This document shows positions 1 to 5,402 of a stretch of 5,402 nt of DNA, piece by piece. The DNA is taken from positions 1 through 5,402 of the forward strand of contig DKAS01000052.1 in NCBI GenBank assembly GCA_002448875.1, read 5' to 3'. The translations under genes and the position numbers were made by a program. The stretch comes from Proteobacteria bacterium UBA6920. GTDB taxonomy: Bacteria; Pseudomonadota; Gammaproteobacteria; SG8-11. The notes below the pieces were generated by a model. The model saw only the letters and a program-made list of their open reading frames with translations, did not search any database and had not been told where the DNA came from. The stretch's first letter is position 1; every line of letters starts with the position of its first letter.

Positions 1-1439
1 GCGATCACCGGGCTGGCGTCATTGACGTAGATGACGGGATAGCCGCCGGTGTTTGCGGCCAGCACCAGATTGCTGAGGCTGGGAGCGGCGCCGCTGGAGA
101 TATAAATAGCGTACCCGGAATACTGGCTGATTTTGAGGTCGGTTACGGACACATTGCTGGTTGTGCCGGCGATGTTCAGGCCGGTGCCGCCATAGCGCAG
201 GTCGGCGAACTGGCCGGACCCGGCGGCACCATTCGCGTAGGCGATACCGCCCCAGTAGCCTGGTGCCGGCACCGTCTGCGTGCCATCGCCGTTGCTGTCG
301 CCGTCGATGCTGTCATCCCGGTAGGAAGTGAACACCACATGCTGTGGCAGCGGAGCGTTACCCAGCAGTTCCAGGCGGCCGCGGTCCTGCACCTGAATGT
401 TGCCATTGACGAATTTAACCACCACCCCGGCTTCGATGCGCAGCGTTTTTGCCGCGGGAATATTTATGTAACTTTCAACAATATAGGGCGCGTCGTGCAG
501 CGTCCAGGTGACAGTGTCGCTAGTAGCGAAAATGTCGCTGTTGCTGGCAATACGGGTGCCCGCCGGGTGGCTGGCGGCGTCGTTGGGGTCGGTGCCGGCG
601 GCAATTTCGTGGCCGTCATAGAATGTGTCGCCGTCGCTGTCGGGATTGTTGGGATCCGTGTGGTAGGAGTTTTCTTCGAGGATGTTGGCCAAGCCGTCAC
701 CGTCCAGGTCGTCGGGGTCGTAGGTGACTCCCGATTGCGGTGTAGCGGTCAGTTCGCCGGTGGGTTCGCTTTCCTCGCTGTCGGCGAACACCGCGGTGAT
801 GACGTAATAGTAGGTTACGCCGTTCTCCAGACCCGCATGGGTGTATGAGGTGCCGGTGACATTGGCGATCTTTTCGCCGCCGGTGCCGGTGCCGGGCGTG
901 GTGGACCAGTAGATGTTGTAGGCGACGGCGTCGGTCACCGGTTCCCAGCTCAGTTGTACCGCATTGTTTTGCGCCTGCAGACTGGGATTGCCCGGCGTCG
1001 GTTTTTGCGTAATGAGATTGAGATCGAAGGTCACGGCGCGGCGCTCGCCCTTGGCGATGGCCGCGACTGCAGCGCTGCCGTGGTATTTTTCCAGATCGCC
1101 GGCGTAGGCCGAAGCGCTGACCTGCAGCGGCGTGTCGGCCGGTACCGCCAGGCGCATTTTGCCTTTCTCCACCGCGAAACTGCCGCTGGCCACGATTGCA
1201 TCACCGGCACTGACACTGACCTTGATCTGATCGATGGCGTCCTGCGGATTGAGGTCGCTGACGCCGGCGGCGATGGCGGTGTGCTGGCCGGGAGTGGCGA
1301 GGCGCAGGACGATGCTGGCCTGGTCCTGCCGTTGTTTGTCATTGCCGCCGCAGGCGCTGAGGGCGGTGGCCAGCAACAGCATGCAGGCGAGAAGACTACG
1401 GCGTGGCCGGTACCCATTATGTTTCATATAGCAGTACAT
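1..1439 (-). CDS. Lipoprotein with FN3, TSP3-like calcium loops and right-handed beta-helix (3' end beyond window)
   Basis: Not a gene I can name. The frame is open from an ATG at 1439 to the left edge, giving 479 residues with no stop, so the C-terminus is missing. This start has GGAG nine bases upstream; the next ATG (1427, residue 5) would have poor spacing. Residues 11-30 form a lipoprotein signal with lipobox LSAC (lipidated Cys30) followed by GGND. No Asp stands at +2, so outer-membrane delivery is likely. Residues about 40-140 are an undefined beta-rich region. Residues about 150-234 are a fibronectin type III domain (LSWEPV near 163-168, NIYWS, THAGLENGVTYYYV, ending ELTATP). Residues 241-287 carry two or three acidic thrombospondin-3-like loops (DPDDLDGDG, DPNNPDSDGD, GTDPND), expected to bind calcium. 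From about 303 the sequence matches parallel beta-helix proteins: LRIEAGVVVKF, VVFTS, an acidic loop at 375-387, PGYWGGI and repeating short strands. A surface or periplasmic binding or adhesion role is inference; no catalytic residues can be assigned. Confidence 0.85.
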   Translation of the reverse strand, partial: MYCYMKHNGYRPRRSLLACMLLLATALSACGGNDKQRQDQASIVLRLATPGQHTAIAAGVSDLNPQDAIDQIKVSVSAGDAIVASGSFAVEKGKMRLAVPADTPLQVSASAYAGDLEKYHGSAAVAAIAKGERRAVTFDLNLITQKPTPGNPSLQAQNNAVQLSWEPVTDAVAYNIYWSTTPGTGTGGEKIANVTGTSYTHAGLENGVTYYYVITAVFADSEESEPTGELTATPQSGVTYDPDDLDGDGLANILEENSYHTDPNNPDSDGDTFYDGHEIAAGTDPNDAASHPAGTRIASNSDIFATSDTVTWTLHDAPYIVESYINIPAAKTLRIEAGVVVKFVNGNIQVQDRGRLELLGNAPLPQHVVFTSYRDDSIDGDSNGDGTQTVPAPGYWGGIAYANGAAGSGQFADLRYGGTGLNIAGTTSNVSVTDLKISQYSGYAIYISSGAAPSLSNLVLAANTGGYPVIYVNDASPVI

Positions 1440-1448
1440 CGCGGTATT

Positions 1449-1454
1449 CTCCAG
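1449..1454 (-). promoter_or_regulatory. Ribosome binding site of the beta-helix lipoprotein gene
   Basis: CTGGAG on the minus strand ends nine bases before the ATG at 1439. It lies inside the 27-bp gap after the autotransporter stop codon (TAA, 1469-1467). It decides the start at 1439 over the in-frame ATG at 1427, which would be 21 bases away. Confidence 0.6.
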
Positions 1455-1466
1455 GAATGAATCAGG

Positions 1467-2804
1467 TTAAAACTCCATGCGCGCGCCCAGAGTGAGCGTA
1501 TTGGCGGTGTAATTTTCCAGCGCCAGCACGCTTTGGTACTGCAGGAAGGCGCTGAAGCCGCCGGTGAACATCACCGGCACGCCCAGGGCCAGTTGCAAAT
1601 AGTCAGGATCGCGTTGCTGGGTGTTGTAGTGGAATGGAGTGGCGCTCGGGTCGGCCAGGAAACGGGCGGTGATATCCTGACCGTCAGTGGCGAACTCATG
1701 CAGCCAGGTGAGGCTCAACTGCGGTGTAATCACTCCGCTGCCGGTGCTGAAGGCGTGGTGCACCATGCCGCCGATGTTCAGGCGGGTGGTGTTGATTTCC
1801 TGTCCATCCACACGCAGGCCATAACCCTGGCCGTCGGTCTCGGTAAAGCCGTCTATGGTCTGGTTGGCGTAATAGAAGGTGCCGTTGACCGCCAGGCCGG
1901 TGCCGCCGAAATTAGTTTGCCAGCCGCCGGACAGGCTCAAGCCCAGGCTGGATCCTTTGGGTTTGCTGCCAACCTGCTGATCCACAGTGACGCTGCCCAA
2001 GTTAAAAGCGACGCGTCGGCTCAGTTCGTAGGCCTGCTGTCCCCAGGCGAGGACGGCGCCGAATTCGGTGTTGTCGCTGAACGCGTAGTTGCCGTACAGA
2101 GAGAGGCCGTTGCCGGTGGCGGACAGGGTGCCGCCGTCATTGAGGTCGGCGTCGTGGCTGAGATAGTTGAGGGCGGCGCCGGTGAACAGGCGGCCACCGA
2201 CGCGATAATCGGCCCCCAGGGCGAAACCACCGCTGGATCCATCCATGCCGGAAACGAAGGGGGTGTCGTCCTGAGTGAAGCTACCGCTGTCGAGGCTGAG
2301 AAACGCGCTGAGGCGGCTGCTGTCATTGCCGCCATCGCTGATGGCGTCGCTGGCCATGGTGTCGGCGGCGGCCAGTTGCAGCGGGATTTTCTGGTCGTGC
2401 CACGGCCGCAGCCAGGATAGTTGCTCGCTCACCTTGCGCAGGGCGGCGAACTGGCCGCCGGCGGCGTTGATGGTAACGTTGCCGGGTAGATAGGTGGCGG
2501 CGGTGGTTTCCGACGAAGCGGCGCGGGCGGAGAGGGCGGTCAGTGCCTGTTGACGCTGGCCGGGATCCGCTGCGCCGTCGCTGAGTGCCGCGCAAAGCTG
2601 CGCCAGGTTTTCCTGTTCCGCGTTGCGCTCGCTCAATGCTGCCAATTGCGGGCAAAACTCCTCCAGTGCCGCGGACAAGGCCGACTGCGGTGAGCCCGGC
2701 GCGGTATCCAGATCGACGGTAAGGCTGACCGCGTGTGCGTTTGTCAACGCCAGCAGGCAACTGGAAGCGAAACCAAATGAGCGGACCCGGGGCAAGGTGT
2801 TCAT
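1467..2804 (-). CDS. Autotransporter beta-barrel domain protein with short passenger
   Basis: 445 residues from the ATG at 2804. A GTG directly before it (2807) is an alternative start adding one Met; both fit the AAGGA upstream. Residues 1-25 are a Sec signal peptide (RVRSFGF, then a hydrophobic core, cleavage likely after NAHA). Residues 26 to about 160 are a short, Ala/Gln/Glu-rich, mostly helical passenger with two cysteines (C51, C71) that could form a disulfide. From about residue 160 to the end lies a typical autotransporter barrel of alternating amphipathic strands: LSAFLSLDSGSF, GGFALGADYRVGGRLFTGAAL, GLSLYGNYAF, then LTWLHEF, LQLALGVPV and a final strand TLTLGARMEF. The terminal Phe is the usual signal for barrel assembly by BAM. 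The family places such barrels in the outer membrane to export or anchor the passenger. The passenger lacks a GDSL, protease or beta-helix signature, so no enzyme activity is assigned. It is the first gene of a likely two-gene operon with the downstream lipoprotein. Confidence 0.88.
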   Translation of the reverse strand: MNTLPRVRSFGFASSCLLALTNAHAVSLTVDLDTAPGSPQSALSAALEEFCPQLAALSERNAEQENLAQLCAALSDGAADPGQRQQALTALSARAASSETTAATYLPGNVTINAAGGQFAALRKVSEQLSWLRPWHDQKIPLQLAAADTMASDAISDGGNDSSRLSAFLSLDSGSFTQDDTPFVSGMDGSSGGFALGADYRVGGRLFTGAALNYLSHDADLNDGGTLSATGNGLSLYGNYAFSDNTEFGAVLAWGQQAYELSRRVAFNLGSVTVDQQVGSKPKGSSLGLSLSGGWQTNFGGTGLAVNGTFYYANQTIDGFTETDGQGYGLRVDGQEINTTRLNIGGMVHHAFSTGSGVITPQLSLTWLHEFATDGQDITARFLADPSATPFHYNTQQRDPDYLQLALGVPVMFTGGFSAFLQYQSVLALENYTANTLTLGARMEF

Positions 2805-2813
2805 CACTGCAAT

Positions 2814-2818
2814 TCCTT
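2814..2818 (-). promoter_or_regulatory. Ribosome binding site of the autotransporter gene
   Basis: AAGGA on the minus strand, in an A-rich stretch. It stands nine bases before the ATG at 2804 and six before the GTG at 2807, so it does not settle which of the tandem start codons is used. ATG is preferred here because it is the stronger codon. Confidence 0.55.
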
Positions 2819-3020
2819 TTTATGTTTTCGTATGAAGTGGGGTGCGCGCCGGGGCGAAGTTGCGGTGACGCTGCGGATTCGCGCCGTGGAAGCAGCAACA
2901 GAATAGAATTGGCGGACTTACTTTTCGCTTACCTGATGCAGGATAGCTGACAGGTTGGCGCCGAGGGGACAGAAGGCATGGCAAGGTGAGCGCGATACTC
3001 GGAAATAGCGGCGCTCTTTT

Positions 3021-3041
3021 CCCCGCAGCCAGCAGGCGGGG
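3021..3041. repeat. GC-rich hairpin downstream of the Sel1-repeat gene
   Basis: CCCCGC (3021-3026) and GCGGGG (3036-3041) form a perfect 6-bp stem around a 9-base loop; the G-run continues to 3044. It lies 43 bases past the Sel1-repeat stop. On the minus strand it is followed by AAAA rather than a T-run, so it is not a standard intrinsic terminator. It could protect the mRNA 3' end or be chance. Confidence 0.35.
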
Positions 3042-3083
3042 GGGTAGCAGGACCGACCCGGAGTTTGGCAACGACGGCAGTGG

Positions 3084-4523
3084 CTATTTCAACAGCTGCT
3101 CGCGTTCCAGGGTGAGCGACAGCGAGGCTTCCTCCCAGTTGCGCGCGTCGTGCAGGGCGCGGGCGGCCTGTTCATCGCTGATTTTGCCGCGCAGGATGTC
3201 GCGGTGCTGAATGGCGGCTTTATTGCCGGTGCGGGCAGCCAGGTCATACCACAGCATGGCCTGAATGGGATCGGCCTGGGTGCCCTGGCCGGTTTCGTAG
3301 AGGAAACCCAGGCTGCTCTGGCCTTCGGTATGGCCTTGGTCGGCGGCTTTGCGGTACCAGGTCAGGGCTTCGCGGAAATTTTCCCGTATCCCCAGACCGT
3401 TTTCCAGCAAGCGGCCGATGGCATACTGGCTGTCGGCCAGACCCAATTCCGCCGCCTTGCGATACAGCTGCGAGGCTTTGCGGTAGTCGCGGCCGGCGAT
3501 GCGCCCGTCTTCATACATTTTTCCCAGTTCGAACAGAGCCTGCGGGTGGTCGCTGGCGGCGGCTTTGCTGAACCATTTGAACGCTTCCTTGTCGTCACGG
3601 GCAATGCCCAGACCGTTGGCATAGAGAATTCCCAGATGGTACTGGCCATCGGCGTAATTCTGGTTGGCGGCCTTGCGGTACCACTGTTCCGCCACATTGT
3701 AGTTGCGGGTCAGCCCCAGGCCGTATTGATACAGATAACCCAGGCCATCCTGACCGGCCGCGTCGCCCAGACCGGACGACAGCCGCAGCCAATGGACGCT
3801 CTGCGCGTAATCGACGGGGGCGCCGTAACCGACACGGTGCATGAAGGCCAGGATGTTCATCGCTGGCGGATGATTGCCTTGCGCGGCCTGCAGATACAGA
3901 TCGCGGGCGGCGGCGAAGTCACGGTCCATGCCCAGACCCTGTTCGTGGAGGAATCCCAGGGCATAGCGTGCCGGCGCATAGTCCATGTCGGCGGCGCGCT
4001 GGTAGAAGTCACGCGCCCGTTTGTAATCCCGGTTCACGCCCTTGCCCAGTTGATACAGTCCGCCCAGGCGGAGCAGCGCCCGGGCGTCGTCCTGGGCCGC
4101 GGCTTTTTCATACCAGGCGCGAGCGGTGGCCGCGTCTAGCGCCACGCCGTCGCCGTTTTCATGCAGCTCGCCCAGACGGGTCTGGGCCGGTGCATAACCT
4201 GCTTCCGCGGCTTCCCGGATCAGGCGGGCCGCCTTCCCCTGGTTTACTGGAATGCCCAGCCCCTGGCTGAACAGGCGTGCCAGCGGCAGGTAGGCGGGCA
4301 GTTCCCGCTTTTCCACCATGGCGTTATAAAGACGATAGGCCTGGGCATAATCCTGCAGCTCCATGGCGGTATCGGCGTCGCGCATCTGTAATTCGTCGGC
4401 GGCGGCTTGCAGGCTGTAGAGCAGCAGCACCACCAGGGTGGCCACCAGTAATTGCGCCAGGTGGCGAATCCGTGTCGGGTGGAAGAGAGTCGGGCCCGCG
4501 GCGGGGCGTAGCAATTCGTTCAT
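3084..4523 (-). CDS. Exported Sel1-like repeat (SLR) protein, ten repeats
   Basis: 479 residues, complete. After a 20-residue, Arg/His-containing head comes one hydrophobic segment (about 21-41, LLVATLVVLLLYSL) ending AAA-DE, read as a signal peptide cut after residue 42. The head is long, so an uncleaved inner-membrane anchor is possible. Residues 59-418 are ten ungapped 36-residue Sel1-like repeats, each a helical hairpin of the form A..WY.KAA..G...AQ..LG.LY..GLG..RD. Residues 419-441 begin an eleventh, degraded unit, followed by a charged C-terminal helix. Sel1 repeats build alpha-solenoid scaffolds for protein-protein contacts and have no catalytic residues; the partner here is unknown. 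I infer that it acts in the periplasm. The ATG at 4523 has only a weak AGGG eleven bases upstream, but no other in-frame start fits: the next Met (47) lies beyond the signal segment. The gene has its own likely promoter, so it is probably not part of a nadA operon. Confidence 0.9.
   Translation of the reverse strand: MNELLRPAAGPTLFHPTRIRHLAQLLVATLVVLLLYSLQAAADELQMRDADTAMELQDYAQAYRLYNAMVEKRELPAYLPLARLFSQGLGIPVNQGKAARLIREAAEAGYAPAQTRLGELHENGDGVALDAATARAWYEKAAAQDDARALLRLGGLYQLGKGVNRDYKRARDFYQRAADMDYAPARYALGFLHEQGLGMDRDFAAARDLYLQAAQGNHPPAMNILAFMHRVGYGAPVDYAQSVHWLRLSSGLGDAAGQDGLGYLYQYGLGLTRNYNVAEQWYRKAANQNYADGQYHLGILYANGLGIARDDKEAFKWFSKAAASDHPQALFELGKMYEDGRIAGRDYRKASQLYRKAAELGLADSQYAIGRLLENGLGIRENFREALTWYRKAADQGHTEGQSSLGFLYETGQGTQADPIQAMLWYDLAARTGNKAAIQHRDILRGKISDEQAARALHDARNWEEASLSLTLEREQLLK
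3270..4349 (-). repeat. Ten tandem 108-bp units encoding Sel1-like repeats
   Basis: Residues 59-418 divide into ten consecutive blocks of exactly 36 codons (starts at residues 59, 95, 131, 167, 203, 239, 275, 311, 347 and 383) without one insertion or deletion. The blocks share the LG.LY..G(L/K)G register but differ strongly in sequence, so this is an old protein-level repeat, not a recent DNA duplication. The first block (LPLARLFSQGLG) and the eighth (DGRIAGRD in place of the usual G.G) diverge most. Confidence 0.85.
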
Positions 4524-4569
4524 GGTTGGGTAAACCCTGCGGCGCGCGTCATGGTTGATTAGGTTACAG

Positions 4570-4612
4570 GATCCGGATCTTCCCCTGAGTCTTGTTATTG
4601 CCGGATCAGGGG
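4570..4612. repeat. Overlapping inverted repeats in the Sel1-gene leader
   Basis: Two perfect 7-bp dyads interlock. GATCCGG (4570-4576) pairs with CCGGATC (4601-4607), and CCCCTGA (4582-4588) pairs with TCAGGGG (4606-4612). Their arms cross and share two bases, so both cannot form fully at once. The second dyad spans the expected transcription start of the Sel1-repeat gene, which suggests an operator or leader structure; this is inference. GATCCGGATC (4570-4579) is also self-complementary. Confidence 0.4.
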
Positions 4613-4615
4613 CTA

Positions 4616-4645
4616 ATTAAACCCAGTTTCCCGGCGATGGGTCAA
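4616..4645 (-). promoter_or_regulatory. Sigma70-like promoter of the Sel1-repeat gene
   Basis: On the minus strand TTGACC (4645-4640, five of six consensus bases) is separated by 18 bp from TTTAAT (4621-4616, five of six). Transcription would begin near 4609 and leave a leader of about 86 bases before the ATG at 4523. It is the best promoter match I found in the window, and it sits in an AT-rich island within GC-rich DNA. Confidence 0.55.
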
Positions 4646-4724
4646 GGGATGATTGGCCGTGGGGCGCGCCGGGGGCGCCATCAGTTATAACGAGCGCCAG
4701 GCAGCGACGAATCGGCGATATGGA

Positions 4725-4747
4725 GGGGGCGCGCGCGGGCGGGGGGG
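4725..4747 (+). other. G-quadruplex-type motif next to the nadA stop
   Basis: Four G-tracts on the plus strand (4725-4729, 4737-4739, 4741-4743, 4745-4747) with loops of 7, 1 and 1 bases fit the G3+N1-7 quadruplex rule. The motif ends five bases from the nadA stop codon (4754-4752). The G-rich strand is the template for nadA, so the mRNA would carry the C-rich copy. Whether it folds is unknown; the run of seven G is also a site of likely sequencing or replication slippage. Confidence 0.4.
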
Positions 4748-4751
4748 CGGC

Positions 4752-5402
4752 TCAGGCGTTGCCGGTGGCGAAGGTGTTGATGGTTTGCCGCTGGGAGAAG
4801 TCCAGCATGCGTTGCAGCGGAACGATGGCCCGGCGCTGGGTGGCCGGGTCCACGTGAATCTCATTCAAGCCCCGCTCCAGGGTGTGCTCCAGCAGCTGCA
4901 GGGTGTTCATCGCCATCCACGGGCAGTGGGCGCAGCTGTGGCAGGTGGCGCCGGCGCCGCCGGTGGGTGCTTCGAGAAAACTCTTGTGGGGAGCCACCTG
5001 TCGCATCTTGTGCAGAATGCCCTTGTCGGTGGCGACGATGAACTGGTGGCGATCGGCACGCTGCACGGCGGCGATCAGGTGGCTGGTGGAGCCCACCACG
5101 TCGGCGAGCGCGATCACCGCAGCGGGCGATTCCGGGTGCACCAGCACCAGCGCCTGCGGATGGCGGGACTTCATTTGCGCCAGTTCGCGCGCCTTGAACT
5201 CTTCATGGACGATGCAGGCACCCTGCCACAACAGCATGTCGGCGCCGGTCTGTTTCTGCACGTAATCCCCCAGGTAGCGGTCCGGCGCCCACAGGATCTT
5301 CTGCCCATGGTCGTGCAGGTACTGCACGACTTTTTGCGCGATGCCGGAGGTTACCACCCAGTCGGCGCGCGCCTTGACCGCGGCGCTGGTGTTGGCATAG
5401 AC
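4752..5402 (-). CDS. nadA: Quinolinate synthase NadA, C-terminal part (5' end beyond window)
   Basis: The 216 visible residues are the C-terminal three-fifths of a protein usually about 350 long; the frame is open to the right edge and reads [20 protein letters not shown] at its upstream end. NadA is a cytoplasmic [4Fe-4S] enzyme that condenses iminoaspartate, made by NadB, with dihydroxyacetone phosphate to give quinolinate, the first pyridine ring of de novo NAD synthesis. Visible family marks are [19 protein letters not shown] with the second cluster cysteine (codon 5216-5214), [42 protein letters not shown] and MLDFSQRQ. In the CxxCxxC group (Cys codons 4943-4941, 4934-4932, 4925-4923) the last Cys corresponds to the third cluster ligand of E. 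coli NadA (C297), and the first two to the redox-active pair. The first ligand (E. coli C113) lies outside the window. An internal GTG at 5357 is not the start, since homology continues upstream of it. Nothing suggests decay. Confidence 0.97.
   Translation of the reverse strand, partial: VYANTSAAVKARADWVVTSGIAQKVVQYLHDHGQKILWAPDRYLGDYVQKQTGADMLLWQGACIVHEEFKARELAQMKSRHPQALVLVHPESPAAVIALADVVGSTSHLIAAVQRADRHQFIVATDKGILHKMRQVAPHKSFLEAPTGGAGATCHSCAHCPWMAMNTLQLLEHTLERGLNEIHVDPATQRRAIVPLQRMLDFSQRQTINTFATGNA

Larger units (their letters stand above)
2805..3083. other. Intergenic spacer between Sel1-repeat gene and autotransporter gene
   Basis: 279 bp with no convincing gene. It should hold the end of the Sel1-repeat transcript and the promoter of the autotransporter operon, but reading the minus strand I find only weak -10-like hexamers (TATCCT near 2945, TATTCT near 2905), neither with a fitting -35. 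No hairpin is followed by a T-run. A short minus-strand frame (3071-2820, TTG start, no ribosome binding site) is Pro/Arg/Ser-rich and looks like chance. The two genes may be co-transcribed, or the promoter may use a sigma factor or activator I cannot recognise. Confidence 0.5.

Noticed and set aside
339..1460. Two plus-strand frames (339-848, 954-1460) opposite the lipoprotein gene
   Set aside because: The minus-strand frame is continuous from the lipobox through FN3 and calcium loops to a beta-helix, so these are shadows.
1533..2420. Open frame of 295 codons on the plus strand, antisense to the autotransporter gene
   Set aside because: The opposite strand encodes an unmistakable signal peptide and barrel. 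The antisense product is Ala/Gly/Val/Glu-rich with no recognisable domain.
2323..2898. Minus-strand frame of 191 codons overlapping the autotransporter start
   Set aside because: It is Arg/Pro-rich, overlaps the signal peptide and passenger in another frame and matches nothing.
2820..3071. Possible 83-residue minus-strand gene just upstream of the autotransporter
   Set aside because: TTG start, no ribosome binding site, Pro/Arg/Ser-rich low-information sequence; most likely chance.
3150..4139. Open frame of 329 codons on the plus strand, antisense to the Sel1-repeat gene
   Set aside because: It lies wholly within a clear Sel1-repeat coding region, follows its 108-bp periodicity and has no independent family signature. 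GC-rich codon use keeps the antisense frame open.
4680..4720. Second promoter for the Sel1-repeat gene around TTATAA/TATAAC on the minus strand
   Set aside because: No -35 hexamer at suitable spacing (best is TTCGTC at 15-16 bp); much weaker than the pair at 4616-4645.
4640..4751. Intrinsic terminator after nadA built from the GGCGC/GCGCC repeats
   Set aside because: Several GC-rich self-complementary pieces exist, but none is followed by a T-run on the minus strand.

Overview
The window is GC-rich bacterial DNA with four genes, all on the minus strand, read from the right edge to the left. The right-hand gene is a recognisable nadA whose residues (HPES, a [13 protein letters not shown] cluster) match the proteobacterial form, closest to Gammaproteobacteria. 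The other three proteins are built for the envelope of a Gram-negative cell: an exported Sel1-repeat protein, an outer-membrane autotransporter barrel and a lipoprotein. I infer a gammaproteobacterium and cannot name a genus.

Layout, in transcription order. (1) 5402-4752: the C-terminal 216 residues of quinolinate synthase NadA; the start lies beyond the right edge. (2) 4751-4524: a 228-bp spacer with a G-quadruplex-type G-run against the nadA stop, a good sigma70-like promoter for the next gene (TTGACC, 18 bp, TTTAAT) and a dyad over the expected transcription start. (3) 4523-3084: a 479-residue exported protein with ten Sel1-like repeats of exactly 36 residues each. (4) 3083-2805: a 279-bp spacer with one GC-rich hairpin and no promoter or terminator I can defend. 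(5) 2804-1467: a 445-residue autotransporter-type protein with a signal peptide, a short passenger and a C-terminal beta-barrel ending in Phe. (6) 1439 to the left edge: a lipoprotein with a lipobox, a fibronectin type III domain, acidic thrombospondin-3-like calcium loops and a right-handed beta-helix, cut off by the edge after 479 residues.

The last two genes are 27 bp apart, with a ribosome binding site in the gap, and look like one operon. Together they would put a barrel with little passenger and a separate beta-helix lipoprotein into the outer membrane, which is the most interesting arrangement here. nadA is a housekeeping gene that is probably only a neighbour. No RNA genes, mobile elements, CRISPR arrays or phage genes were seen.
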